The notes beneath the pieces are model-generated. The model saw only the letters and a program-made list of their open reading frames with translations. It searched no databases and was not told where the DNA came from. A stretch of 64,000 nucleotides of DNA from CBDCFV01 sp965216425 (lineage in GTDB: Bacteria; Chloroflexota; Dehalococcoidia; Lucifugimonadales; UBA3495). The stretch spans positions 1 through 64,000 of the forward strand of contig CBDCFV010000005.1 of the NCBI GenBank assembly GCA_965216425.1. The letters run 5' to 3'. Both the position numbers and the translations under genes were made by a program. Positions 19,079 to 27,758 of the stretch are shown piece after piece (position 1 is the stretch's first letter; the number at the start of each line of letters is the position of its first letter).

Positions 19079-19463
19079 CATGACGCTGCTCCCCGGAAAA
19101 GAATACATCAAGGGCACCGATGGCAGTGTTGGCTACCCGTCAGACGGGGAAGGTACGGCCCACCGTTCGACGTCGTCGAGGGCAAGCGACTGATGGATGT
19201 CGTCAGCGGGTACCAACACACGTACGCGCTGCGCGAGGACAGGACCGCCACCTGCTGGGGAGAGAAGCACCCGGCCCATGCTTCCTCCACCGGCCAACGA
19301 AAGACTCAAGCCCATCAGCAGCGGGAGTACCCATACCTGCGGCCAGAGGGAAGACGAGACCGCCGCTTGCTGGGGCAAGGACTACCCGGCACCTCGTGGA
19401 GCTTCTCCGCCGCGCCACTCGCTTCTCGTTCCCGTGACCGGTCAATTCACTCCCTCCAAGTAG
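19079..19463 (+). pseudogene. RCC1-repeat protein fragment
   Basis: Two degenerate RCC1-type repeats in shifting frames: PPFDVVEGKRLMDVVSGY, then YALREDRTATCWG, then after a frame change KPISSGSTHTCGQREDE and TAACWGKDYPAP, ending at 19463. The SG-x-x-HTCGLREDGTA-x-CWG pattern marks bacterial extracellular RCC1-like beta-propellers. The 5' end is cut by IS630 copy B. Confidence 0.65.
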
Positions 19464-19808
19464 ATGAGCAGCGAAGATTCCCTTCGGCAGCACCCGACGA
19501 TGCCCGGAGCCCCGAGATGGTGGACTCCCGGCGGCTGAAGATGACGTCCCTTTCCTCGCTGATCCGGGAGCCCTCTTCGCGTAGGGACTGGTCCTCCTCC
19601 AGTTCTTCTATGCGACGGGTCTGTTCATCAACTTCCATCGTCCGGGCTTCGACCGGGGCTTCCGGCTCTTGAGTCCGGCAAGTAGGTCGGGCTGTTTCTG
19701 CGCTGGCACCGGAGTTTTTGGACCCCTCCCGCTTTGTTCCCGGGCCAGTTGCGTCTCCCGCTAACTAATCCTGAGATGGTGTAGTAAGTTCCCTACCTTT
19801 GAAATGCA
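19464..19808. other. Region with only a decayed coiled-coil-like remnant
   Basis: On the minus strand 19638-19447 encodes an acidic helical stretch (RRIEELEEDQSLREEGSRIS). Upstream in another frame is QKQPDLLAGLKSRKP. It may be the end of a coiled-coil host protein. Nothing else was found. Confidence 0.25.
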
Positions 19809-21146
19809 CTACCCCTCTCTGCCGGGGGTAGAGGTGCCGGAAGACGCTGACGCTTCCTCCGAAGGAATGGCCTCTTCGGAGACGTTCCGTACCGGTTGCC
19901 AGACCAGGGGGGTCAGGATTACCACCGGCAGGATTAACAATATTGCGATCCCCGCATTGAGGCCTATGGCAAAGGTGATGCCCAGAGCATCGGCGATCCA
20001 GCCTATCTCCAAAGGCCCCACCACTTGGGCGCCGCCATTGCTCAGGCTGTTTACCCCTGCGATGCGCCCTCTCATATCCGCCGGCGAAGACAACAACAAG
20101 ATGGTGCTCTGCATCGTGCTGAAGCCGGACTGCGCGACGCCGGCCAGGAAAAGTAGCGTAAAGGAGACAACGAACCACGGCGACCAGGCTACCAGCATCA
20201 CCAGGGCTGCCATGATTAGAGAACCGGCAACGAACAACCGGCCCTGGTAGCGAATACTCCTGGTCATGGAAATTATTAAGGCGCCGACAAAACTGCCGAT
20301 ACCTTCGGCAGAGGTTAGCAGTCCCACCAGGACCGGTCCAACCAACAAATGGTCGCGGGCGATGATGGGGGTGAATTCCTGAACGCGCAGCACCATCGCG
20401 TTCATCACCACCGAGATGGCGAGCACCCCTAACACCATCCGGTTACTCAGGGAGTATCCTATTCCTTCTCGTAGGCTCTGCCACAGTGCAAATTGTGGCC
20501 GGACACCCGTTGTCCGGTCTGGCAACCTTAGCTTGGCCAGTAAGAGCAGACTAACCAGGTCTAATACCGCTAACAGAGCATAGGCCCCGGTGAAACCGGT
20601 GGCGGCAATCAGGATGCCACCGACTAATGGCCCCATGACTTTACCGATGTTCGAGGTGCTCTGCTCTAGGGCCACCGCACTGGCAATTCGTTCTGCCCCC
20701 ACTACATCGAACATCGCGGTGCGCCGCGAAGGGTCATCCAGTACCTTTGCCAGACCCTGGAGGAAGACGACGGCGAAAACGTGCCAGGACTCGATGGCAT
20801 TGGCGACGAGCAAAACGAGAATGACCGTGGCTATCCCGAAATAGCAAGCGTGGGCGGCGACTAAAATGCGACGCCGGTCCAAGCGGTCGGCGATAACCCC
20901 AGAAAAGAGGGACAGCACGGGCCGGGGAGCGTTGAGGAAGACAACCAGCAGCCCCAGGTGGAAGTACGAACCGGTGACTTCCCGGAGGAGCAGGACCAAC
21001 ACTAGCAATTCCATCCGCCGCGCGACTTCGTGGATCACCTTTGATCCCCAAAGGATACGGAAGTTGCTGTTTTGCAGAACAGCCAGGACTGGGATGCTAG
21101 AAGTCCGTTGCAAGCGGATTATGCCACCATTCTCGGTATACCCCAC
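19809..21146 (-). CDS. Major facilitator superfamily transporter
   Basis: 445 aa with 11-12 hydrophobic segments. The N-terminal half carries the MFS loop 2-3 motif (SGVIADRLDRRRILVAAH), and a related segment in the second half (SSPADMRGRIAGVNSL) matches the loop before TM11 typical of MFS_3/EntS-like exporters. It is an inner-membrane proton-coupled transporter, probably an exporter, with unknown substrate. The gene is intact. Its start overlaps the 3' edge of a broken GMC oxidoreductase, so the immediate upstream context has been damaged. Confidence 0.85.
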   Translation of the reverse strand: MGYTENGGIIRLQRTSSIPVLAVLQNSNFRILWGSKVIHEVARRMELLVLVLLLREVTGSYFHLGLLVVFLNAPRPVLSLFSGVIADRLDRRRILVAAHACYFGIATVILVLLVANAIESWHVFAVVFLQGLAKVLDDPSRRTAMFDVVGAERIASAVALEQSTSNIGKVMGPLVGGILIAATGFTGAYALLAVLDLVSLLLLAKLRLPDRTTGVRPQFALWQSLREGIGYSLSNRMVLGVLAISVVMNAMVLRVQEFTPIIARDHLLVGPVLVGLLTSAEGIGSFVGALIISMTRSIRYQGRLFVAGSLIMAALVMLVAWSPWFVVSFTLLFLAGVAQSGFSTMQSTILLLSSPADMRGRIAGVNSLSNGGAQVVGPLEIGWIADALGITFAIGLNAGIAILLILPVVILTPLVWQPVRNVSEEAIPSEEASASSGTSTPGREG

Positions 21147-21590
21147 TTCTCGTACTGACTGGCACCGGCCCGTTGAAGTCCTCCCCGGCCTCCGTGCAAG
21201 TCTCCGCTGCTCGAAAGAAGGGAAGGATATTTAGGCAGCTCCATTCGTTGTTGCCCCATGCAGCCCGCTGGTCGTAAACTTCCGGCACGCCGTGAATGAA
21301 CACCTGGCCGTAGATGGTGCTGGCGCCACCGGTCGGCTTCCCTCTGGGGACGGGCGCCGGCTGGCCGCGGGAACCACTGCCGACGAAGAACCAGGTGTGG
21401 GGCGCCCCCTTTTCCGAAGCCGTAGGGGCATAGCCGTACTTGAGGGCATCGGGAGTCTGATCCAGGTCAGGTTAGCCGGACCGGCCTCCAGAAGCAGTAC
21501 AGAGCGGCCCGGGGATTCAGAAAGTCGGCTTGCCAACGTACCCCGCGGCAGATCCGGCTCCTACTGCGATGGCATCGTACTTCAAACGTT
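21130..21590 (-). pseudogene. GMC-family flavin oxidoreductase, N-terminal fragment
   Basis: Read from about 21590 downwards: YDAIAVGAGSAAG (FAD Rossmann motif), then after a frameshift LASRLSESPGRSVLLLEAGP, then in a third frame VFIHGVPEVYDQRAAWGNNEW and FFRAAETCTEAGEDFNG. These are the ordered N-terminal motifs of choline-dehydrogenase-like enzymes. At least two frameshifts break it and it is cut off near 21130. Its start lies just beyond an IS end-like sequence at 21596. Confidence 0.75.
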
Positions 21591-21594
21591 CATC

Positions 21595-21610
21595 TCTAGT
21601 AGTCAGTCAT
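21595..21610. repeat. Solo IS630 type-2 terminal repeat
   Basis: TCTAGTAGTCAGTCAT matches both ends of the element at 46430-47673 (GTAGTCAGTCA next to TA). No partner or transposase is nearby. It marks a lost element at the head of the GMC pseudogene. Confidence 0.5.
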
Positions 21611-21715
21611 GTTTGAAAAAGCAGTATTGGTTGGTTCAGCTGATGTGGTGGCCAGATACCCACGGGCCGGCACCCCGATTTCAAACCCTTCGATTACAGG
21701 ATTGACTGAGTACTA

Positions 21716-21861
21716 AACTAAAGCCAAGGTGGGATGTGCATGTGGCGGAGGTTAAGCGGCGGTGCCGAACCGTCCTCCAGGTACAGATGGAAGAGCTTCA
21801 CTGTGGCATCTAAGCCGATCTTCAGGGACCCACAAATGTAGATTCCACCTTGGCTTTAGTT
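21716..21861 (+). mobile_element. 146-bp MITE derived from IS630 type 1
   Basis: The ends AACTAAAGCCAAGGTGGGAT and ATTCCACCTTGGCTTTAGTT lie between TA dinucleotides (21714-21715, 21862-21863). The interior keeps a piece of the transposase 3' end (GTTAAGCGGCGGTGCC, the EVKRRCR codons). A second copy of the same length is at 30568-30713. Confidence 0.85.
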
Positions 21862-21905
21862 TAGGTTGCCATTTCCCGGTCGGTGACATTTAAAGTTGGT
21901 CTGGA

Positions 21906-22427
21906 TCAGATGGAACTCAGGAATTCTGCTGCGGTCATCACCGTCCCCTGCCGAGGGTATACTTTCTCGGTTAGCACTCGGTGGACCTCCGGGTCCGCGT
22001 CTGAGCAGGCATCCGCAACAACGATGAACTTGTAGTTGATGTCGACGGCCCAGCGCACCGCGGAAAGCACGCAGCCACTGGTTGCTACCCCCATTACCAC
22101 CAGAGTATCCTTGCCCATCTCTCTGAGATTCACATCCAGAGCCGTAGTGGAGAAGGGGCCGGGGCGGGTTTTGGTAATTACGGTTTCACCGGCGGTGGGC
22201 GCAACACCTTGGTGTATTTCCACGTCCGGAGCATAGTCCGCAAAAGGCCCGCCACGATGCATAACGTAGACGACCGGAATCCCGGCCCCCCTAGCCCCGT
22301 CCAGGACCCTGGCGGCGTTCCGCACCACGGAGTCTGGTTCGCTAGCCACGTTGTTAACAATCCGCTGCTGGAAGTCCATGATCAGGACCACTGTCTTTTC
22401 GCGATCAACTACCACCTGCTGGGTCAC
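21906..22427 (-). CDS. Isochorismatase-like cysteine hydrolase
   Basis: 173 aa from the GTG at 22427, chosen because GGAGG lies 7-8 nt upstream and the longer frame to 22496 has no site. The presumed Asp-Lys-Cys triad is Asp18 (LIMDFQ), Lys86 (TKTRPGPF) and Cys119 (ATSGCV). It probably hydrolyses a small amide or N-carbamoyl compound (the family includes nicotinamidase and N-carbamoylsarcosine hydrolase). Cytosolic, substrate unknown. It is intact and lies between the MITE and IS66. Confidence 0.85.
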   Translation of the reverse strand: MTQQVVVDREKTVVLIMDFQQRIVNNVASEPDSVVRNAARVLDGARGAGIPVVYVMHRGGPFADYAPDVEIHQGVAPTAGETVITKTRPGPFSTTALDVNLREMGKDTLVVMGVATSGCVLSAVRWAVDINYKFIVVADACSDADPEVHRVLTEKVYPRQGTVMTAAEFLSSI

Positions 22428-22569
22428 GGCATAACCTCCTTCATATGCAAGATTTTGAACTGTACCAACGCACAACACCCGGCGGGATGCGGCCAATTCA
22501 TGGGCGCGGCCAAAGCCTGCCGCTCATTATAAGACCAGCCGGGTATTTGTGTAACCGATACCACCGGAT

Positions 22570-23986
22570 GTAACTGTTCAGAGTGGCTAAATTAACTGTA
22601 GACTACAGGCATGGACCTGCCTGTGGATCTAGATAGGGCCTCCCGTGAGGAGTTGATTGAATTCATTGGTCACCTCTTCAGCCATAATCAGGCGTTGGAA
22701 GCCCGAATCGCCGAGTTGGAAGGTCAGCAAAAGGCTCCAACAGAGGGCGGCAAGGAGCGGAAGCCGCCCTCCTGGGTCAAGGCCAACCGGCCGGCCCGCC
22801 CCAAGCAGGAACGCAAAAAGCGCGCCCACGGCTTTGCCCGGCGGCGGGAGGAACCTACCCATAGGGTGGAACACGCCAGGGCCAGTTGTCCGGACTGCGG
22901 GATACCCCTGCCGGGCGGGAAGGTGCGCGGACGCCGCCAGATTATATCCATACCCCAGGTGCGGGTGACGGAGCATGTGGTGCTGGAACGCACCTGCCCA
23001 AAGTGCCGGCAGCGGTGGTCCCCCGAACCGGACTGGAGCGCCCTGGCGGTAGGGCGGCAACGGGTGGGAATCTCAGTCCAGCAGGAAGTATGCGTGCTCC
23101 GGGAGGAGTGCCGGCTTCCCTATGGGGTGATTCAACGCTACCTGAAGTGGCGCTACGGACTGGGCCTCAGCGTGGGGGAACTGGCGGCTTTGGTGCGTGG
23201 AGCGGCCGGGCGCGGCCAGGAGGAGTACAACCGGTTGCAGCGGGAGATTCGATCCAGTCCGGTGGTGTACGGGGACGAGACGGGCTGGCGGGAAGATGGC
23301 CGGAACGGGTATCTCTGGAGTTTCAGCACTCCGGAAGTGCGTTACTTCCTCCGCCGGGGCAGCCGGGGCAGCAAAGTGGTTGAGGAGGTGTTGGGAGATG
23401 AGTTTGAGGGTGTGCTGGTCAGCGACTTCTACGGCGCTTACAACGTGCATCAAGGACTGCATCAGAGGTGTTGGACCCACCTGCTGCGGGACATCCACCA
23501 ACTGAAGGAGAAATACCCGGGGCATCAGGGGCTGGCCCAATGGGCCCAACAGGTGCGGGAAGTATATGACCAGGCCCAGGCATATCCCGGCCCCGGCCCG
23601 GGCCTGCCGGAAACGGTGCAGCACACCCGGCGGGTGAAGCAACAACAGCAGTTCCAAGAGCAGCTATTGGACATCTGCAAGCCTCACTCGGGCAGCGACG
23701 CGCCCATGAACGTGCTGTGCCAGCGGGTGGAACGCTTTTTGCCGGAGTTGTTCACCTTCGTCGCTGAACCCCGTGCGAAGGCGGACAACAACGCGGCGGA
23801 GCGCAGCCTGCGTCCTGCGGTGGTGAGCCGGAAGATCAGCGGCGGGACCCGTTCACCGGAAGGGAGCAAGACCAAGAGCGTTCTGGCTTCCTTGTTCGGC
23901 ACTTGGCGCTTGCGGGGCCTCAACCCCTACCATGCCCTGAACTCTATCCTATCCCAACCCCAACTCGCTCCAGTCTGAACAGTTAC
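22570..23986 (+). mobile_element. IS66-family element with 8-bp target duplication
   Basis: The ends GTAACTGTTCAGA and TCTGAACAGTTAC are inverted repeats. CACCGGAT is duplicated at 22562-22569 and 23987-23994, the 8-bp size known for IS66. It is a single-gene (ISBst12-like) form of 1417 bp without the small accessory ORFs. Everything is intact, which suggests a recent insertion. Confidence 0.93.
22611..23978 (+). CDS. IS66-family transposase
   Basis: 455 aa. Order of parts: N-terminal helix (ASREELIEFIGHLFSHNQAL), basic linker, zinc-finger CPDC..CPKC (about residues 97-130), DDE core with YGDETGWR, VSDFYGAY and NNAAERSLRP, and the C-terminal IS66 tail. No stop or frameshift. The C-terminal codons run into the right inverted repeat. 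Confidence 0.93.
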   Translation: MDLPVDLDRASREELIEFIGHLFSHNQALEARIAELEGQQKAPTEGGKERKPPSWVKANRPARPKQERKKRAHGFARRREEPTHRVEHARASCPDCGIPLPGGKVRGRRQIISIPQVRVTEHVVLERTCPKCRQRWSPEPDWSALAVGRQRVGISVQQEVCVLREECRLPYGVIQRYLKWRYGLGLSVGELAALVRGAAGRGQEEYNRLQREIRSSPVVYGDETGWREDGRNGYLWSFSTPEVRYFLRRGSRGSKVVEEVLGDEFEGVLVSDFYGAYNVHQGLHQRCWTHLLRDIHQLKEKYPGHQGLAQWAQQVREVYDQAQAYPGPGPGLPETVQHTRRVKQQQQFQEQLLDICKPHSGSDAPMNVLCQRVERFLPELFTFVAEPRAKADNNAAERSLRPAVVSRKISGGTRSPEGSKTKSVLASLFGTWRLRGLNPYHALNSILSQPQLAPV

Positions 23987-24194
23987 CACCGGATCCCAGG
24001 GTCTTTCGATTGTTACCACCCCGCCCCCCGCGGAGTGCAGGCTCAGACCAGGGCGAAGAGTCTAAAAGTGCTGGCTGTCCCAACTATTTGTCGGCGAAGG
24101 TTCTTAGATTCATCGTCGCAGTCTCCTCAGACGCCCTATTTGGTCGTCAAGGGGATAGGTTAGCCTGGTGGCAGCCTGTCAGGAGGGCGACCTA

Positions 24195-25428
24195 AACCGA
24201 AGCCAAGGTGAAATGCGCAGAAGCATGGGGTAAAGTTGTGGAGGAACCGGGTTAGCCTATCCTGGAGTTGGCGAGGGGTTGGTGATGGGCGTGAGTGAGA
24301 TGGAGCGGTTTCTCGAACAATGGCAGATGGAAGTCAAGGATTTACCTCGGCGGATGATTCTGGCGCCGACGCCAAGGGAACGGGAGCGCTGGTACGCCAT
24401 GTTGCTGCTGGCCCAGGGTGGACGGCAGCCGCAACGGCGGAGGCGCTGGAAAGGGACCCCCACACCATCGGCCGCTGGACCGCCGCCTTTGGGGAGGGCG
24501 GTCCCAGAGCCTTGATTTTCGAGCAGACTGGAGGTTCCCCCCCGCTCTTGGCGAGGAAGAGCAGGCGGAGTTGAGGGCAGCGGTCCAAGAGTTGCCTGCC
24601 ACAGTCGGAATCGGCTTGGCCAACTGGAACTGGAAAGCGGTGCATCAGTTTGTCTCGCAGCGCTTCGGCATCACCCTGTGCCGCAGCAGTTGTTTGAACT
24701 ATCTGCACCGCTTGGGCTTTGCACTGAAACGGCCCAAGAAGCGTCTGGTGAGGGCTGACGAAGTCAAGCGGGAGACCTTCGTGGCGGAGTATGCCGCCCT
24801 GTGGGACGAGGCGCACCGGTCCGGGGCCAAGATATTCTTCGCCGACGAGGCCCACTTCCGGGCGGACGCCGAGCTGCGGGGCAAGTGGGTGCTCAAGGGA
24901 GAGTCGGCCTTGGTAGACTCCACCAGTCCGCGGTATGGCGAGAAGGCCAGCTACTACTCGGCGGTTTGCCTGGAGACGGGCGAGGTGGAATGGATGGAAC
25001 TGAAGGGCAACAGTAACTCCCGAACCTCGGCTGCCTTCCTGGACCGGTTGAGGCAGAGGCACTCCGGGCCATTGGACGTGATCTGGGACAACGCACCGGC
25101 GCACCGCGGGGAGGCGGTGCGTGAATATCTGCGGACGCCGGGCTTGGGGCTGCGCCTGTTGAACCTGCCGGGCTACAGCCCGGACTTCAACGCCGATGAG
25201 GCGGTCTGGGGCTGGGCGAGAGAGGAAGCCACCGGGAACCTGTGCTTGGGAACCAAGGTCCTGGTAAAGGAGAGGGTCGGGAACTTCCTCCACGGGCTGT
25301 CCAGCCGGCAAGAGGAGGTCAAACGGCGCTGCCGGACCATCCTGCAATCAAGAGCTGAAAAGCTGCTGCGAGACTCCCAGCCCCATCGCCAATCCCTCCC
25401 AAATGTACATCCCACCTTGGCTTTAGTA
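24195..25428 (+). mobile_element. IS630 type-1 element, copy C
   Basis: AACCGAAGCCAAGGTG at the left (after TA 24193-24194) and CACCTTGG..TTTAGTA at the right (before TA 25429-25430). About 1.23 kb, with one plus-strand transposase. Confidence 0.85.
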
Positions 25429-25431
25429 TAG
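24285..25431 (+). pseudogene. IS630 type-1 transposase, one frameshift
   Basis: ATG 24285 (MGVSEMERFLEQWQMEVKD). The frame changes near 24415 (LLLAQGG, where other copies read LLAQGW), after which the protein is continuous to the end: ANWNWKAVHQF, FFADEAHFRADAEL, VIWDNAPAHRG and YSPDFNADEAVWGW with the DDE residues. It is the best preserved type-1 copy and serves here as the reference for the inserts in copies A and B. Confidence 0.85.
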
Positions 25432-25523
25432 GTAGGGTCTTTATTCTCCATATTCCTACAGGGCTAGGCGTCGCTCGTGTTATTACCAGCACCGATATCA
25501 GTATATCCTTAATGACTTGTTGT

Positions 25524-25601
25524 ACCCCGGTCGTATAGCCAGGTTAGGACGCCACCCTTTCAAGGTGGAGCGCAGGGGATCGAAGCCCCTCCGGGGTACC
25601 A
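25524..25601 (+). tRNA. tRNA-Glu (UUC), divergent, possibly a pseudogene
   Basis: The cloverleaf folds fully. The acceptor ACCCCGG (25524-25530) pairs with CCGGGGT (25591-25597), and discriminator A and encoded CCA follow. Anticodon stem CCACC/GGTGG has loop CTTTCAA, anticodon TTC. T-stem AGGGG/CCCCT and variable loop AGCGC are present. Odd points are one mismatch in the D-stem (GTAT/GGAC) and a T-loop of ATCGAAG in place of TTCGAAT. These weaken the tertiary fold, so it may be dead. A decayed copy lies at 27436. Confidence 0.65.
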
Positions 25602-25669
25602 CATCCATCAAACTTACCTCGGCTCTTCCTGTACTCGACCACCTCCCTCTTCCGCGGGATAAGCCGGTT

Positions 25670-25860
25670 CGACCCATCGAAAGGCACAAGGTCCGCATAC
25701 GGTCGCTTTCGCCGGCAGAACAGGAGTGGACCAACTGTCTCGACGTGGGTCCGGACTCAGCCAAGGCGGTGATAGACGACGCGGTGGCCTTGTTCTTCAC
25801 TTGGGCGGTGCAGGAGGATCTGGTGAGCGTCCGGCGAAGGGTCATGGTCCAAACTCAAGG
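25670..25860 (+). pseudogene. Internal fragment of a serine recombinase
   Basis: KVRIRSLSPAEQEWTNCL and PDSAKAVIDDAVALFFTWAV, QEDLVSVRRR align without gaps to REVRIRSLAESEATWVTY and following residues of the recombinase at 2416-3069. Neither the catalytic Ser region nor the HTH is present. It lies 70 bp past the tRNA-Glu gene, as expected for the relic of an integrated element. Confidence 0.65.
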
Positions 25861-25869
25861 AATCGATGA

Positions 25870-27165
25870 CTATGGCGCCAATCTGTCCAAACCTGAGGTG
25901 AACGAACCCAGCCCGACGGTCCGGCCTTCGCACAGGGACCGAACAGGCACAGCAAACATACGGTCGCCGAAGCTCGTGGTTATCTCGCCGTCGTAGAGCA
26001 CCACCCCGGACGCAAACCAGTCTCCGGTAGCTTTCTTCAGTTTGCGGAGGCCGCGAAAGTCGGCAGGCGTTACCGTGGCGGCAGCTTTTACTTCAACACC
26101 CGCTACAGCCCTCGAGCTTCGCTCAATGACAATATCAACCTCTGCCTGGTCCTTGTCCCGGTAATGAAAGAACGATAGCGGCTGTTCCTGGCACATGGAC
26201 TGGCGCTTCAACTCCTGAAACACAAAGGTCTCCAGAAACTGCCCGAGGAGGGTGCGGTCTTGGGTCAGGGAGCCCGGATTGAGTCCGAGCAACGCGCACC
26301 CAACGCCGGTGTCTCCTAAATGAAGCTTGGGGGTCTTAATCAGACGGTTCAGCCTGTTGTTATGCCATGGTGGGAGCCTGTCGATGAGAAACAGGCGTTC
26401 CAGAATTTCTACGTAATACCCAATGGTGGGTCGGCTGAGTTGGAAAGGCCCTGCCAAGTCGGCAAGGTTATACAAATGGGCTGTTTGTGAGGCAGCAGCA
26501 TTGAGAAGCCTGGGCAAGACGCTCAGGTCCCTGATCCTGGAAATGTCCCGGACGTCCCTCTCCAGTTGTGTCTCCACGTAACTTCGATACCAGTTGGCGC
26601 GGCGGCGTGCTGTGGCCCGCGCCACCGCGGCTGGATACCCGCCGGCAGTTATGCGGACCGCCAGATCATCGGCAAGGCGGTCGGTAACGCTGGTCCGGAA
26701 CGCCCCACTAAACAGGTCATCGAGGAAATTAGGTGCACCTCCATGCATCTCGTTCTGGGATAGTGGGTGCAGCCGGAGGATTTCCATGCGGCCGGCCAGA
26801 GAATCCGACAGCGATGGCAGCAAGAGGACCTGTGAGGAACCAGTCAGCAGGAACTGTCCAGGGGCCCGATTGCGGTCTATCTCCCGTTTCAGGGCGGTAA
26901 AGAGGGAGGGAACGCGCTGCACTTCGTCGAGGATTGCGCGCCCTGACAGTCCGGCGACAAACCCCGCCGGATCAGCGTTGGCAGCAGCCCGGGCGACATC
27001 GTCATCAAAGCTGATGTAGTCATATCCCCTGGGGTCGCCGACCAAGCGGGCAAGTGTGGTCTTGCCACATTGGCGCGGCCCATGCACAAGGACTGCGGGC
27101 GAGTCGGCCAGCGCCTCCACCAATGGGATTTCAGCGTAGCGTGGGTAGAGCGGGGTTGTATTCAC
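25870..27165 (-). CDS. AAA-type ATPase with DUF4143 domain
   Basis: 431 aa from the GTG at 27165. The N-terminal AAA_14 domain has Walker A GPRQCGKT (29-36), Walker B RAILDEVQ (about 75-82) and a sensor segment FLLTGSSQ. The C-terminal DUF4143 domain is a nuclease-like fold, with HLGDTGVGCALLG and DQAEVDIVIE (about 345-355) plus VEVKAA, the D..E-x-K pattern. Proteins of this type are widespread and poorly understood, possibly ATP-driven effectors or regulators. Intact, with four spaced repeats in its promoter. It lies between two tRNA-Glu-like sequences. Confidence 0.85.
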   Translation of the reverse strand: MNTTPLYPRYAEIPLVEALADSPAVLVHGPRQCGKTTLARLVGDPRGYDYISFDDDVARAAANADPAGFVAGLSGRAILDEVQRVPSLFTALKREIDRNRAPGQFLLTGSSQVLLLPSLSDSLAGRMEILRLHPLSQNEMHGGAPNFLDDLFSGAFRTSVTDRLADDLAVRITAGGYPAAVARATARRRANWYRSYVETQLERDVRDISRIRDLSVLPRLLNAAASQTAHLYNLADLAGPFQLSRPTIGYYVEILERLFLIDRLPPWHNNRLNRLIKTPKLHLGDTGVGCALLGLNPGSLTQDRTLLGQFLETFVFQELKRQSMCQEQPLSFFHYRDKDQAEVDIVIERSSRAVAGVEVKAAATVTPADFRGLRKLKKATGDWFASGVVLYDGEITTSFGDRMFAVPVRSLCEGRTVGLGSFTSGLDRLAP

Positions 27166-27247
27166 CGTACGATTGTAACTTCACGGTACGTCCAATTGCA
27201 AGTATGATACTCGTCCTATTGCAAGATATGGATCCGTACGATTGCAA
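27166..27247 (-). promoter_or_regulatory. Four 13-bp direct repeats at exact 23-bp spacing upstream of the ATPase
   Basis: In gene orientation the unit is TTGCAATNGKACG (first copy next to the start reads TTACAAT). Copies lie at 27235-27247, 27212-27224, 27189-27201 and 27166-27178. The last ends directly at the GTG start. The 23-bp period is just over two helical turns, so bound proteins would sit nearly on one face. This looks like an operator array, perhaps autoregulatory. Confidence 0.7.
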
Positions 27248-27435
27248 CCATCGATTGTCTACATTACTGCGTGTTGGGCACTCCAACTGGACCATCTCGA
27301 CACCCCGTCCACAAATTTCAGCCTGACCACTGTTCATGTCGGCCCTCTGGGTCGTATCGAGGTTTCAAGGCAGGGGTTCCAGCAAGCCACCCTCTCGAGA
27401 CGGTGACCTGCTGATGATTTCCTGTAAATTTCCCC

Positions 27436-27511
27436 ACCCTGGCCGTGTAGCCAGGTTGGGATGCCATCCTTTCAAGGGGGAGATAGCGGGTCCAATCCCT
27501 CGGGTGCTGCC
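27436..27511 (+). pseudogene. Decayed tRNA-Glu-like sequence
   Basis: Aligned base by base with 25524-25601 it keeps GTAGCCAGGTT, the CTTTCAA loop and CGGGTG of the acceptor side. Mismatches occur in the acceptor, anticodon and T stems, and no CCA follows. Most differences are transitions. It forms a direct repeat with the tRNA around the 1.9-kb segment carrying the recombinase fragment and ATPase. Confidence 0.55.
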
Positions 27512-27758
27512 CAAACAGAGCGAGTACGAAGTCTTTGCGAACCGTCCCAATGGTTCTGAAAGTAACGGCTATCGTGTCCTGATGCCCCTACAATTTTGAC
27601 CCGGCGTGAGGTTGAGAGATCGTAGAACGTAGCCTGCGATTGGTGTGGACCGCGCCCCGGTTGAGGATATGGCCGGAGGCAGGTCAACGGTGCTGTCAGC
27701 CGGCAGCCATGTAGTAAAATGCCAAGCCGGATACCAACAAGAAGGTGGAAGCCCCCGC

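Noticed and set aside
27166..27247. CRISPR or replication iterons
   Set aside because: 13-bp units at 23-bp spacing abut a start codon, with no spacers of CRISPR size and no initiator gene, so operator sites fit better.
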